Of a DNA stretch of 64,000 bases, positions 52,093-61,351 are shown in pieces (the first letter of the stretch is position 1; every line of letters starts with the position of its first letter). A model generated the notes under the pieces. The model saw only the letters and a list, made by a program, of their open reading frames with translations. It was not told where the DNA came from and searched no databases. Position numbers and translations under genes: made by a program. The DNA comes from Leifsonia shinshuensis. Lineage in GTDB: Bacteria > Actinomycetota > Actinomycetes > Actinomycetales > Microbacteriaceae. The stretch lies in NCBI RefSeq assembly GCF_022606355.1, contig NZ_JAHHZQ010000004.1, forward strand, positions 310,001 to 374,000, read 5' to 3'.

Positions 52093-52773
52093 CTACCGGG
52101 CGGCCGCCGCCCGCTCCGCGGAGTCGAGGATGGCGTCGACGCCCATCCGGAAGATGTCTTCGTCGCGCAGGTCGCGCAGTTCGGCGGCCACCGAGGCGAT
52201 GTGGGAGTGGGTGAGCGGGTCGACCAGGAGCGGGCCCTCGAACCACGCGTTGCTGGCGCGGGTCTCGCCGTCGCTGCTGCCGGCGACGGTGCGGCCGCGC
52301 GCGATGCCGGCGGCCTCCGACAGCACATAGGACGCGAACAGGGCGTAGTGGCGCACGAGGTCGGAGCCGCTGAGGCCGGCTTCGGTGAAGGCGGCGAGGA
52401 TGTACTCGATCGTCGCGAGCTCCGCCGGGCCGTTGGTGGTGAGCACCGTGGCCTCCAGTGCGATCGCCGGGTAGAGGACGAACGTGTCGAGCGTCGAGCG
52501 GGAGAGCGTGCGGAGTCGATCGCTCCACTCGCCGTCCGCCGCTGAGACTTCGGCGAGCGCGATCCCCTGCACCTCGTCGAGCAGCGCGCGCATGAGGTCG
52601 TCCTTGGCGCGGAAGTGGCGGTAGACGGCGGTCGGGTCGACGCCGAGGGCGCTTCCGAGCGCGCGGATGGAGATCGCGGAGGTGCGCGGCCCTGCCGCGA
52701 TCTCGAGCCCCGCCCTCACGATCGTCGCGCGGTCGAGGCGCTTCGAGTGGTCGTGCGTCATCGCTTCAGTCAC
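52093..52773 (-). CDS. TetR-family transcriptional regulator
   Basis: The 226-residue regulator has a TetR helix-turn-helix (RATIVRAGLEIAAG, then IRALGSALGVDPTAVYRHFRAKDD) and a TetR_C-type ligand domain. The GTG at 52773 or the ATG at 52761 may be the true start. It is divergent from the large amidohydrolase-Opp operon, and a 33-base perfect palindrome that includes the -35 box of that operon lies between, so it is almost certainly the operon repressor. The inducer is probably the substrate of the amidohydrolase. Confidence 0.92.
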   Translation of the reverse strand: MTEAMTHDHSKRLDRATIVRAGLEIAAGPRTSAISIRALGSALGVDPTAVYRHFRAKDDLMRALLDEVQGIALAEVSAADGEWSDRLRTLSRSTLDTFVLYPAIALEATVLTTNGPAELATIEYILAAFTEAGLSGSDLVRHYALFASYVLSEAAGIARGRTVAGSSDGETRASNAWFEGPLLVDPLTHSHIASVAAELRDLRDEDIFRMGVDAILDSAERAAAAR

Positions 52774-52788
52774 GATCCAACGATAGTG

Positions 52789-52843
52789 GATGTCAACAGT
52801 GCTGTCAGCACTGTTGACATCACCGTTCGATTCGTCTTAGCAT
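52789..52843 (+). promoter_or_regulatory. TetR operator (33-base perfect palindrome) and operon promoter
   Basis: GATGTCAACAGTGCTG (52789-52804), a central T and the exact reverse complement (52806-52821) form the operator. Its right arm contains TTGACA (52814-52819), and TAGCAT at 52838-52843 is the -10 element with an 18-base spacer, so the repressor sits on the -35 box. The left arm holds a mirror TTGACA for the TetR gene. Confidence 0.8.
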
Positions 52844-52880
52844 CGGCTCGATCCACTCGACGACGAAGGGAATCGGCACG

Positions 52881-54581
52881 ATGGCCGACGCAGCAGTGAA
52901 CCGGGCAGACGACCGGGCGGACGTGATTCTGACCGGAGGCAGGGTCTTCACGGGGGCGGGGCGGCCGGTGACCGGCCAGGCCGTGCTGATCGCCGACGGG
53001 CGGATCCTCGACATCGTGCCGCAGGCGTCGGTGGAGGCCCACCGTGGCCCTGCGACCGAAGTGATCGACCTGAACGGCGCCCTTCTCAGCCCGGGATTCC
53101 AGGACGCCCACATCCACCCCGTGGGCGGTGGCGTCGAGCTGCTGCAGTGCTCCCTGGCCGACTCCGCCGACGCGGCCGAGACGGTGCAGCGCGTGGCCGC
53201 GTACGCGGCGGCCAACCCCGAGGGCTGGATCCTCGGCGGCGGCTGGTCGATGGATCACTTCCCCGGCGGGGCTCCCACGCGCGGCCTGCTCGACGCCGTC
53301 GTCGGCGACCGCCCGGTACTGGTCGCCAGCCGCGACCACCACAGCGTCTGGGCGAGCACGGCGGCGATCCGGCTCGCCGGTCTGGACGCCCGAACGCCCG
53401 ACCCGGTCGACGGCCGCATCGAGCGGGAGGCAGACGGCTTCCCGGCCGGCACGTTCCACGAGGGCGCCGGCGACCTGTTCGACGGCGTCAAGCCGGAGAT
53501 CGACGACGAGCTCGCCTACGCCGGCCTGCTCCGCGCACAGTCTGAGCTGCTCGCGCTCGGCATCACCGGATGGCAGGACGCGATGATCGGCACGGTCGCC
53601 ACGATGCCGCCGAACCTCCCCGCCTACCGGCGTGCGCTGCAGGAGGACACCCTCATCGCGCACGTCCGCGGCGCCCAGTGGTGGGTGCGCGACGCCGACG
53701 CCGAGCAGATCGCCGGGATGGTCGAGCGGCGCGACGAGTTCCGGCGGCTCGGCGACTACCGGTTCGACCTCGGAACCGTCAAGATCATGGTCGACGGCGT
53801 CGCCGAGAACTTCACGGCGGCGATGAAGTCGCCCTACCTCGACGCGCACGGGCACGAGACGGACAACGCCGGGCTGTCGTTCATCGACCCGGAGCGCCTC
53901 ACCGCGTACGTCGCCGAGCTCGACCGACTCGGCTTCCAGGTGCACTTCCACGCCCTCGGCGACCGCGCCGTGCAGGAGGCCCTCGACGCCGTCGAAGCGG
54001 CGCGCGCGGCCAACGGTGCCGGCGATGGCCGCCACCACCTCGCGCACCTCCAGGTCGTGTCGGAGGAGGACGCCGCGCGCTTCGCCGAACTCGGCGCCGT
54101 CGCGAACCTGCAGGCGCTCTGGGCCTGCCACGAGACACAGCTCGACGAGCTGACCCTGCCGTTCCTCCACGACGAGCTGGAGGCCAGGCAGTATCCGTTC
54201 GGCGACCTCGTGCGGGCGGGTGCCCGACTGGCCGCCGGCAGCGACTGGCCGGTGTCGAGCGCCGACCCGCTCGCCGCCATCCACATCGCCGTCAACCGGG
54301 TCTCCCCGGGGTCGACCGACGCTCCGCTCGGGGGAGCGCAGCAGCGGCTGGACCTGGAGACCGCGTTCGCCGCCTACACCTCCGGCTCGGCGTACGTGAA
54401 CCACCGCGACCACGACACCGGCACGATCGCCGCCGGCTACCGTGCCGACCTCGTCGTGATCGAACCCGATCCGTTCACGCTTCCGGTCGACCGCATCCAC
54501 GAGAGCACCGTCGTCTCGACCTGGGTCGGCGGAGTGCCCGTGTACGTCCGCGACGCCGCCCCCGTGCCGGCGACGGCCTGA
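52881..54581 (+). CDS. YtcJ-like amidohydrolase (amidohydrolase_3 family)
   Basis: The 566-residue enzyme has the metal motif HIHP (in GFQDAHIHP near 78), the probable bridging Lys in TVKIMVDG near 297, HFHALGDRA near 354, HLAHLQVV near 383, and GSDWPVSSADP with the catalytic Asp near 453. It should cleave an amide or formamide bond. AAGGGAAT lies before the ATG. It is the first gene of an operon with an Opp/Dpp importer and an FAD amine oxidase, so the imported compound is probably an N-acylated amine or small peptide-like amide. It is a paralogue of the gene at 16476. Confidence 0.9.
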   Translation: MADAAVNRADDRADVILTGGRVFTGAGRPVTGQAVLIADGRILDIVPQASVEAHRGPATEVIDLNGALLSPGFQDAHIHPVGGGVELLQCSLADSADAAETVQRVAAYAAANPEGWILGGGWSMDHFPGGAPTRGLLDAVVGDRPVLVASRDHHSVWASTAAIRLAGLDARTPDPVDGRIEREADGFPAGTFHEGAGDLFDGVKPEIDDELAYAGLLRAQSELLALGITGWQDAMIGTVATMPPNLPAYRRALQEDTLIAHVRGAQWWVRDADAEQIAGMVERRDEFRRLGDYRFDLGTVKIMVDGVAENFTAAMKSPYLDAHGHETDNAGLSFIDPERLTAYVAELDRLGFQVHFHALGDRAVQEALDAVEAARAANGAGDGRHHLAHLQVVSEEDAARFAELGAVANLQALWACHETQLDELTLPFLHDELEARQYPFGDLVRAGARLAAGSDWPVSSADPLAAIHIAVNRVSPGSTDAPLGGAQQRLDLETAFAAYTSGSAYVNHRDHDTGTIAAGYRADLVVIEPDPFTLPVDRIHESTVVSTWVGGVPVYVRDAAPVPATA

Positions 54582-54635
54582 CCCATCCACCCCGCACACC
54601 CTCATCCACAGCGCACCACAGGAGGATTCACGAAA

Positions 54636-56285
54636 ATGCCTCGACACCGCACCCGACGCCGTCTCGTCCTCACGACGGCGGCCGTCCTCGCCTCGAGCCT
54701 CGCGCTCGCCGCGTGCTCTCCCACCGGCTCCGGCTCCTCCTCGACGGGCGCGCATCCGTCGTTCCAGCTGACGGCGCAGACCCCCGCGCCCTCCGGAGAC
54801 ATCGACTCGTACACCTGGGTCTCGTACTCGGAGCCCTACTCCCTCGACTACGCGTACGCGTTCGACTACTCCGACAACCAGGTGCTCTCGAACGTCTGCG
54901 AGTCGATGCTGCGCCTCAATCCGGACTACACGATCACGCCGGGGCTCGCCGAGTCGTACACCAACCCGACCCCGACCACGTGGGTCTACGAGATGCGACC
55001 GGGCGTCACCTTCCACGACGGGACCCCGATGACCGCCGCCGACGCCGTCGCCTCGATGCGCCGACACCTCGACCCGGCCGTCGGGTCCTCGTGGTTCTCC
55101 GTCTACCAGAACGTCGCGTCCATCGACCAGACCGGGCCGATGGAGGTCACGGTCACGCTGACCAAGCCCGACTCGCAGTTCAACCTCGGCATCAGCGGCG
55201 CCGCCGGAGTCGTCGAGTCCGCGGCGACGCTCGCGGCGAAAGGCAAGAACTACGGCAACTCGACAGGACTGGTCAACTGCACGGGACCGTTCGCGCTGAC
55301 CTCCTGGAAGTCGGGCGAGTCGGTGACGCTGACCCGGTACGACAAGTACTGGGACCCGAAGCTGAAGGCCAAGGCCGGCACCGTCAAGATCCTGTTCATG
55401 ACCGACCCGAACGCGCGCGTGAACGCCCTGACCTCCGGCCAGGTCGACGGCGGCTGGATGGTGCCGACCGAGGCCGTCACCAAGCTCGGCAGCTCCGATG
55501 CCGGCAAGCTGTACTTCGGCCTCAATACCGCGGTCGGCAGTCTGATCGTGGGCAACCTCAAGGGTGTGCTCGGCGACCTGAACGTGCGCAAGGCGCTGCT
55601 GATGGCGATCGACCGACAGGGCGTCGTCGATGCCGCGGTCAAGGGCTACGGCTCGGTCACGAACGCGCTCACCACCGAGTCGGTCTGGGGCCAGGCGTCC
55701 GACGCCACCAGGAAGCAGGCCTTCAGCGGTCTCGAGCCGTACAGGTACGACGTCGCCGCCGCGAAGAAGCTCGTCGAGAAGGCCGGCGCGACCGGCAAGA
55801 CGATCACCATCCGCACCGCGCCGATGGGGGCCGACTTCAGCGTGGTCGCCCAGGCCACGGCCGCTGCGGCGGAGTCGATCGGCCTGAAGGCCAAGATCCA
55901 GACGATGACGCCGGACTCGTACACCACCCTGTTCTCCGACCCGACGGCGCGCCAGGGCGTCGACCTCTTCTACACCTCCTGGTACCTCTCGACGCCCGAC
56001 CCGCTGGAGATGTACGGCGTGCTGCGTACCGGCCAGTTCAGCAACTACGGCAACTGGTCCGATCCGAGCTTCGACGCCCTCGTCGACCAGGCGGTCGCGA
56101 TCGCCGACCCGAAGGCGCGTGCAGAGAAGTCGGCCGAGCTGCAGAAGATCGCGAACCAGCAGCTGCCCTGGCTGCCGCTCTTCCAAGGCCCGATGACCGT
56201 GTTCGTCGGCAAGAAGATCACCGGTGTCGCCCCGTCCGTCGCATTCCTCTACTACCCGTGGGCGGCCACGATTGGCGCACGGTAG
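54636..56285 (+). CDS. ABC transporter substrate-binding lipoprotein (SBP_bac_5)
   Basis: The 549-residue lipoprotein has a twin-Arg-containing signal and lipobox LAAC (Cys about 27). The SBP_bac_5 features follow: NVCESMLRLNPDYTITPGLAES near 87-108, WVYEMRPGVTFHDGTPMTAADAV near 114-136 and VRKALLMAIDR near 318. Family members bind oligopeptides, dipeptides, nickel or glycosides. CAGGAGG precedes the ATG. The permease and ATPase genes follow in the same operon. Acidic or amide-rich ligands cannot be distinguished from sequence. Confidence 0.93.
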   Translation: MPRHRTRRRLVLTTAAVLASSLALAACSPTGSGSSSTGAHPSFQLTAQTPAPSGDIDSYTWVSYSEPYSLDYAYAFDYSDNQVLSNVCESMLRLNPDYTITPGLAESYTNPTPTTWVYEMRPGVTFHDGTPMTAADAVASMRRHLDPAVGSSWFSVYQNVASIDQTGPMEVTVTLTKPDSQFNLGISGAAGVVESAATLAAKGKNYGNSTGLVNCTGPFALTSWKSGESVTLTRYDKYWDPKLKAKAGTVKILFMTDPNARVNALTSGQVDGGWMVPTEAVTKLGSSDAGKLYFGLNTAVGSLIVGNLKGVLGDLNVRKALLMAIDRQGVVDAAVKGYGSVTNALTTESVWGQASDATRKQAFSGLEPYRYDVAAAKKLVEKAGATGKTITIRTAPMGADFSVVAQATAAAAESIGLKAKIQTMTPDSYTTLFSDPTARQGVDLFYTSWYLSTPDPLEMYGVLRTGQFSNYGNWSDPSFDALVDQAVAIADPKARAEKSAELQKIANQQLPWLPLFQGPMTVFVGKKITGVAPSVAFLYYPWAATIGAR

Positions 56286-57240
56286 GGCGGCAGCGCGGCG
56301 GGTCGCGGGCAAACTCGGCTCGCTCCTGCTGACGCTGTTCCTCGCCTCGCTGCTGGTCTTCTTCTCCCGCTTCCTGGTTCCGGGGAACCCGGTGAGCTTC
56401 CTCCTCCGGGGACGCAAGCCGTCCCCGGAGGCGGTGGCCCAGGTCACCGCGGAGTTCGGCCTCAACCTGCCACCGTGGCAGCAGTACCTGAACTGGCTCG
56501 GGGGGATGCTGCACGGCGACTTCGGCCGGTCGCTGCAATACCGCCAGTCCGTGGCCACGGTGATCGGCGACCGGCTCCCGGTGACCCTCGGGCTCGTCGT
56601 GATGGCCGGCCTGATGATCACCGTGGTCGGTCTGATCGCCGGAACGGTCGCCGCCCTCAACCACGGCAGGATCGCCGACCGGGCGACGCTGACGCTGCTG
56701 ACCGTGCTGGGTGCCATCCCCTCGTTCGTCGGATCGATCGTCCTGATCTCGCTCTTCGCCGTGCAGCTCGGCTGGTTCCCGGCCTTCGGGTCGGGCAGCG
56801 GGTTCCTCGACATGACCTACCACCTGGTGCTGCCCTCGATCGCGCTGGCGATCGTCTTCGTGGTCCTGATCGGAAAGGTGACGCGCATGTCCATGGTCGA
56901 GCAGCTCGGCCGGGAGCACGTGGAGGTCGCGACCAGTCGCGGTCTCGGGCGGGCGACGGTCGTGCGGCGGCACGTGTTCCGCAACGCGGTCGGCCCGATC
57001 CTGACGGTGAGCGGAATGCTCGTCGCCGGCCTGCTGGTGGCGACCTCCATCGTCGAGTCGGCGTTCGGCATCGCCGGGATCGGCTCGCTGCTCGTGCAGT
57101 CGGTCGACCGGCTCGACTTCCCCGTCGTGCAGGCGATCGTGCTGCTGGTGGTCACGGCGTTCATCGTGGTGAACGCGATCGTCGATCTGCTGGAGCCGGT
57201 CATCGATCCGCGCGCAGCGGCGGGGGAGGCCGGACGATGA
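56272..57240 (+). CDS. ABC transporter permease (DppB/OppB-like)
   Basis: The 322-residue permease has six helices, with a large extracytoplasmic region after helix 1 that includes PGNPVSFLLRG and FGLNLPPWQQYLNWLGGMLHGDFGRSL, typical of DppB. The EAA loop reads EVATSRGLGRATVVRRHVFRNA. The start is uncertain: TTG at 56272 gives a 14-base overlap with the binding-protein gene, while GTG at 56224 would overlap by 62 bases and code an atypical N-terminus. The TTG start is preferred. Confidence 0.88.
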   Translation: MAHGRAAARRVAGKLGSLLLTLFLASLLVFFSRFLVPGNPVSFLLRGRKPSPEAVAQVTAEFGLNLPPWQQYLNWLGGMLHGDFGRSLQYRQSVATVIGDRLPVTLGLVVMAGLMITVVGLIAGTVAALNHGRIADRATLTLLTVLGAIPSFVGSIVLISLFAVQLGWFPAFGSGSGFLDMTYHLVLPSIALAIVFVVLIGKVTRMSMVEQLGREHVEVATSRGLGRATVVRRHVFRNAVGPILTVSGMLVAGLLVATSIVESAFGIAGIGSLLVQSVDRLDFPVVQAIVLLVVTAFIVVNAIVDLLEPVIDPRAAAGEAGR

Positions 57241-58103
57241 GCGCACCCACCCCGACCCTCGCCCTGAAGGTGATGCGCTCCACGGTCCGCCGGCCTGCCC
57301 GGCTCGGTTTCACCGTCGCCATCGTCGTGCTCGCGGTGATCGCGCTCGCTGCCGTGTTCGCCCCGTTCATCGCTCCGTACGACCCGGACCACGTCGACTT
57401 CTCGGCCGTGTACGCGAGCCCGAGTCCCGCGCACTGGCTGGGCGCCGACGCCCTCGGTCGGGACACCCTGAGCCGGATGATCTTCGGCGCGCGCACTGCG
57501 TTGCTCGGCCCACTGCTGGTCGTCATCGCCTCCACCCTGCTGGGCATCGTGCTCGGGCTCGTCGCCGGCTGGCGGGGAGGCTGGCTCGACGCCACGCTGG
57601 CGCGCATCTTCGATGTGCTGTTCGCCTTCCCGTCGCTGCTGATCGCGATCATGGCCGTCGCCCTGTTCGGCAAGGGGCTGGTCGCCCCGGTGATCGCCAT
57701 GAGCATCGCGTACTCGCCGTTCGTCGCCCGCCTCACCCGCCAGCTGGTGGCGACGGAACGCTCCCGGCCCTACGTCTCGGCGTACCGGGTGCAGGGCTTC
57801 GCGGGATCGTGGATCGCCGTGCGCCGCGTGCTCCCGAACGTCGCGCCCACCGTCGGCGCGCAGTCCACGCTGAACTTCGGCTACGTGCTCGCCGAGCTCG
57901 CCGGGCTCTCGTTCCTCGGTCTCGGTGTGCAGGCCCCGGTCGCCGACTGGGGCGCGATGATCAACGAGGCGCAGGCCGGGATCGCCGGCGGCTACTTCCT
58001 GCCCGCGATCGTCCCCGCCGTCGCGGTCGTGATCGTGGTCGTCGCCGTGAACGTGATCGGCGAGGAGCTCTCTGACCGCATCGGTGGAAGGACGCCGGCA
58101 TGA
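57237..58103 (+). CDS. ABC transporter permease (DppC/OppC-like)
   Basis: The 288-residue permease has the OppC_N segment (FAPFIAPYDPDHVDF) after the first helix, the PSPAHWLGADALGRDTLSRMIFGAR signature and the EAA loop around YVSAYRVQGFAGSWIAVRRV. It overlaps the previous gene by ATGA and the ATPase gene by four bases. With the preceding protein it forms the membrane channel. Confidence 0.93.
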   Translation: MSAPTPTLALKVMRSTVRRPARLGFTVAIVVLAVIALAAVFAPFIAPYDPDHVDFSAVYASPSPAHWLGADALGRDTLSRMIFGARTALLGPLLVVIASTLLGIVLGLVAGWRGGWLDATLARIFDVLFAFPSLLIAIMAVALFGKGLVAPVIAMSIAYSPFVARLTRQLVATERSRPYVSAYRVQGFAGSWIAVRRVLPNVAPTVGAQSTLNFGYVLAELAGLSFLGLGVQAPVADWGAMINEAQAGIAGGYFLPAIVPAVAVVIVVVAVNVIGEELSDRIGGRTPA

Positions 58104-59764
58104 TCACCACGTTCCCGGCCCGCTCGGCCGGTCCCCTGCTCGAGATCTCGGGGCTGAAGCTCGACCTCCCCGCGCCGAAGCACGGCACCGGCCGGCGGCT
58201 GCTGCACGGCATCGACCTCACGGTGGCCGACGGCGAGACCGTCGGGCTCGTGGGGGAGTCCGGCTCCGGCAAGTCGCTGACCGCTCGCGCGGTGCTCGGC
58301 CTGCTGCCCGACCGTGCGGAGACCTCCGGTTCCGTGCTGCTGGACGGCACGAACGTGCTCACGGCCGACCGTGCCCGGCTGAGGCGGCTGCGGCTCTCCA
58401 CCGCGGCGATGATCTTCCAGGACCCGCGTGCAGGCATCAACCCGATGCGCACGATCGGCGACCACCTCACCGAAGCGCTGCGGCTCGGCGAGGGCCGGCC
58501 GGCGGCCGAGGCGCGGGCGCGGGCGGTCGAGCTGCTGGCGGCGGTGCACCTGCCGCACCCGGAGGAGCACCTGCGGCAGTACCCGCACGAGTTCTCGGGC
58601 GGGATGCTGCAGCGCGTGATGATCGCCGGCGCCCTGGCGGGCTCACCGAAGCTTCTCGTCTGCGACGAGCCGACGACGGCGCTCGACGTGACGACGCAGG
58701 CGCAGATCCTCGACGTGCTCGCCGAGCAGCGCGAGCAGCGGGCGATGGGGATGCTGTTCATCACACACGACCTGACGCTGGCTGCGGCGTTCTGCGACCG
58801 TGTCTACGTGATGCGCGAGGGCACCGTCGTCGAGCACGGTGCGGCCTCCCGCGTGCTGCGCCGGCCGACCGACCCGTACACCCAGCGGTTGGTCGCGGCG
58901 ACGCCGACGATCGAGGTCACCGGTGACGAGCCGCGGGAGCGGGCGGTGCTCGACGGGGGCGGCGGCGAGCACACCCCCGTGCTCGATGTGCACGACCTCG
59001 CCAAGACGTACCAGCTCCGCGGTCGCGGGCCGTTGCGGGCCGTCGCCGGCGCGACCATCGCGATCCCGGCCGGCGAGGCGCTCGGGGTCGTGGGGGAGTC
59101 CGGGTCGGGCAAGTCGACGCTGGCGCGCATGATCGTCGGTCTGGAGCAGCCGGACTCGGGCACGGTGTCGATCGACGGCGCCGTGCAGTCCGGGAGGCCG
59201 CGCACCCGCACCGAGCGCCTCCGACACGCGCGCCGCATCCAGATGGTGTTCCAGGACCCGTACCTGTCGCTCGACCCGCGCATGAGCGTGGGCCGTGCGG
59301 TGGAGGACGCCCTGCGCCTCCACCATCCCGGCATCGGTGCGGCAGACGCCCGCGCCCAGGTGCTCGTGCTGCTCGGCCAGGTGGGACTCGTCGAGGCGCA
59401 CGCGCAGGCGCTGCCGCGGACGCTGTCCGGCGGCCAGCGGCAGCGGGTGGCGATCGCGCGGGCACTCGCCATCGAACCGGCCGTGCTCGTGATGGACGAG
59501 GCCACCAGCGCGCTCGATGTCTCGGTGCAGGCGCAGGTGCTCGACCTCGTGTCCGACATCCGGCGTGACCGCGGACTGACCGTGCTGTTCATCAGCCACA
59601 ACCTCGGCGTCGTGCGGACGGTCTGCGAGAGGACCGTCGTGATGCGCTCCGGCGAGATCGTCGAGAGCGGCCGCACCGTCGACCTGCTGTCGAACCCCCA
59701 GCACGAGTACACGCGCCTCCTGCTCGACTCGGTGCCGCGCGCCGAGCCCGACCGGGTGGCGTGA
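58100..59764 (+). CDS. Fused double ATPase of the Opp/Dpp-type ABC importer
   Basis: The 554-residue protein joins two ABC ATPases. The first (about 12-270) has Walker A GESGSGKS, EFSGGMLQR and the Walker B LLVCDEPTTALDV. The second (about 295-550) has GESGSGKST, LSGGQRQR and VLVMDEATSALDV. In Dpp/Opp systems these are usually two proteins, DppD and DppF; fusion in one chain is known for GsiA- and YejF-like systems. An oligopeptide-type C-terminal extension with RRPTDPYTQRLVAATP is seen after the first half. It completes the importer. Confidence 0.94.
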   Translation: MITTFPARSAGPLLEISGLKLDLPAPKHGTGRRLLHGIDLTVADGETVGLVGESGSGKSLTARAVLGLLPDRAETSGSVLLDGTNVLTADRARLRRLRLSTAAMIFQDPRAGINPMRTIGDHLTEALRLGEGRPAAEARARAVELLAAVHLPHPEEHLRQYPHEFSGGMLQRVMIAGALAGSPKLLVCDEPTTALDVTTQAQILDVLAEQREQRAMGMLFITHDLTLAAAFCDRVYVMREGTVVEHGAASRVLRRPTDPYTQRLVAATPTIEVTGDEPRERAVLDGGGGEHTPVLDVHDLAKTYQLRGRGPLRAVAGATIAIPAGEALGVVGESGSGKSTLARMIVGLEQPDSGTVSIDGAVQSGRPRTRTERLRHARRIQMVFQDPYLSLDPRMSVGRAVEDALRLHHPGIGAADARAQVLVLLGQVGLVEAHAQALPRTLSGGQRQRVAIARALAIEPAVLVMDEATSALDVSVQAQVLDLVSDIRRDRGLTVLFISHNLGVVRTVCERTVVMRSGEIVESGRTVDLLSNPQHEYTRLLLDSVPRAEPDRVA

Positions 59765-59820
59765 GTGCGCTCCGACCCGCACCGTCTCTCCCCGCTCTCC
59801 CCTCTCTGACAAGGAACCCC

Positions 59821-61242
59821 ATGCCCCACACGACCGTCTTCGAGCGGCACGCCCCGTCCCCGTCCGCGATCGCACACCTCCTGGAGGGCAGCGAGCACGG
59901 CTCCTTCTGGATCGCCGACGCCCCGAGCGCGCGGCGCCCCGCGATCGAGGAGCCCCTGCGCGCCGACCTCGCTGTCGTGGGCGGCGGCTACCTCGGCCTG
60001 TGGACGGCTCTGCTGGCCAAGCAGCAGAACCCGGGCGGGCGGGTCGTGCTGCTGGAGGCCGAGCGCATCGGCTGGGCGGCCTCGGGGCGCAACGGCGGCT
60101 TCTGCGAGGCGAGCCTCACGCACGGCGAGGTCAACGGACGCGGGCGGTTCCCGAAGGAGTTCGACCGCCTCCAGCAGCTCGGCCGCGAGAACCTCGACGA
60201 GATCGAGCGCACCCTCGCCGAGCTGAACGTGGACGCCGACTTCCAGCGCACCGGCGTGCTGAACGTCGCGGTCGAGCCGCACCAGGTGGCCTGGGCCCGG
60301 GAGGCCGCAGCCGAGGGCGACGGGGACTTCCTGGACGAGGCCGCGGTGCGCGCGGAGGTCGACTCGCCCACCTACCTCGCGGGCGTCTGGAACCGCCGCG
60401 ACGCCGCCCTCGTGCACCCGGCGAAGCTGGCGCGGGGGCTCGCCGAGGCGTGCGAGGCGCTCGGCGTCGAGGTCTACGAAGGCTCGCCCGTCGGCGGCGT
60501 GCAGACGGACGGCTCCGGCCCTGTGCGGCTGCCGGTGAACGGCACGGTCGTCACCGCCGACCGCGTGGTGCTCGCGACCAACGTGTTCCCCGCGCTGCTC
60601 AAGCGCAACCGGCTGATGACCGTGCCGGTCTACGACTACGTGCTGATGACCGAGCCGCTCACAGCCTCCCAGCTCGCCGACATCGGCTGGGAGAACCGGC
60701 AGGGACTCGCCGACATGGGCAACCAGTTCCACTACTACCGGCTCTCGCAGGACGACCGGCTGCTGTTCGGCGGCTACGACGCCGTGTACCACTACGGCCG
60801 CAAGGTCGAGCCGGCCTACGAGGAGCGGCGGGCGACGTTCGAGCGGCTCGCGGGCCATCTGCTGACGACATTCCCGCAGCTGGAGGGCATCCGGGCGACC
60901 CACCGCTGGGCCGGCGCCATCGACACCTGCAGCCGGTTCTGCGCGTTCTACGGCACAGCGCGCAGGGGCCGCGTCGCCTACGCGAGCGGGTTCACCGGTC
61001 TCGGCGTCGGCAGCACCCGGTTCGCCGCACGGGTGCTGCTCGACCTCCTGGCGGGCGCACCGACCGAGCTGACCGAGCTGAAGATGGTCCGCAGCAAGCC
61101 GACGCCGTTCCCGCCGGAGCCGCTGGCGAGCACCGGCATCAACCTGAGCAGGTGGGCGCTGAACCGCGCCGACCACAACGAAGGGCGCAGGAACGTCCTC
61201 CAGAAGACCCTCGATGCGGTCGGGCTCGGCTTCGACTCGTAG
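59821..61242 (+). CDS. FAD-dependent amine oxidoreductase (DAO/PuuB-like)
   Basis: The 473-residue enzyme has an N-terminal FAD motif (LAVVGGGYLGLWTALL near 50-65), the ERIGWAASGRNGGFC segment near 83-97, in which other members attach FAD to His or Cys, and a C-terminal GFTGLGVGSTRF. It fits the D-amino-acid-oxidase fold group that includes gamma-glutamylputrescine oxidase. It should deaminate or demethylate the amine released by the amidohydrolase and yield an aldehyde. The ATG at 59821 has AAGGAA before it; a GTG at 59761 is less likely. It ends the operon begun at 52881. Confidence 0.9.
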   Translation: MPHTTVFERHAPSPSAIAHLLEGSEHGSFWIADAPSARRPAIEEPLRADLAVVGGGYLGLWTALLAKQQNPGGRVVLLEAERIGWAASGRNGGFCEASLTHGEVNGRGRFPKEFDRLQQLGRENLDEIERTLAELNVDADFQRTGVLNVAVEPHQVAWAREAAAEGDGDFLDEAAVRAEVDSPTYLAGVWNRRDAALVHPAKLARGLAEACEALGVEVYEGSPVGGVQTDGSGPVRLPVNGTVVTADRVVLATNVFPALLKRNRLMTVPVYDYVLMTEPLTASQLADIGWENRQGLADMGNQFHYYRLSQDDRLLFGGYDAVYHYGRKVEPAYEERRATFERLAGHLLTTFPQLEGIRATHRWAGAIDTCSRFCAFYGTARRGRVAYASGFTGLGVGSTRFAARVLLDLLAGAPTELTELKMVRSKPTPFPPEPLASTGINLSRWALNRADHNEGRRNVLQKTLDAVGLGFDS

Positions 61243-61276
61243 CGCGCGGCGCGGCGGACCCGTAGGGTCTTTACCG

Positions 61277-61295
61277 AGGGCCACTGCGTGGGCCT
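61277..61295 (+). terminator. Short hairpin after the FAD oxidoreductase gene
   Basis: AGGGCCAC and GTGGGCCT flank a TGC loop and pair with a single mismatch, 35 bases after the stop at 61242 and 57 bases before the next start. It may partly end the operon transcript and leave read-through into the dehydrogenase gene. Confidence 0.4.
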
Positions 61296-61351
61296 TCGCC
61301 GCCACGATCATCCAGGGCCACGACCCCGTCACTGTAGGAATAAGGAGCAAC

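Noticed and set aside
52770-56813. A 1347-codon open frame antisense to the amidohydrolase and Opp genes
   Set aside because: It is a shadow of high GC content. Its product is rich in Arg, Gly, Val and Asp with no domain pattern, while the plus strand codes two complete known families.
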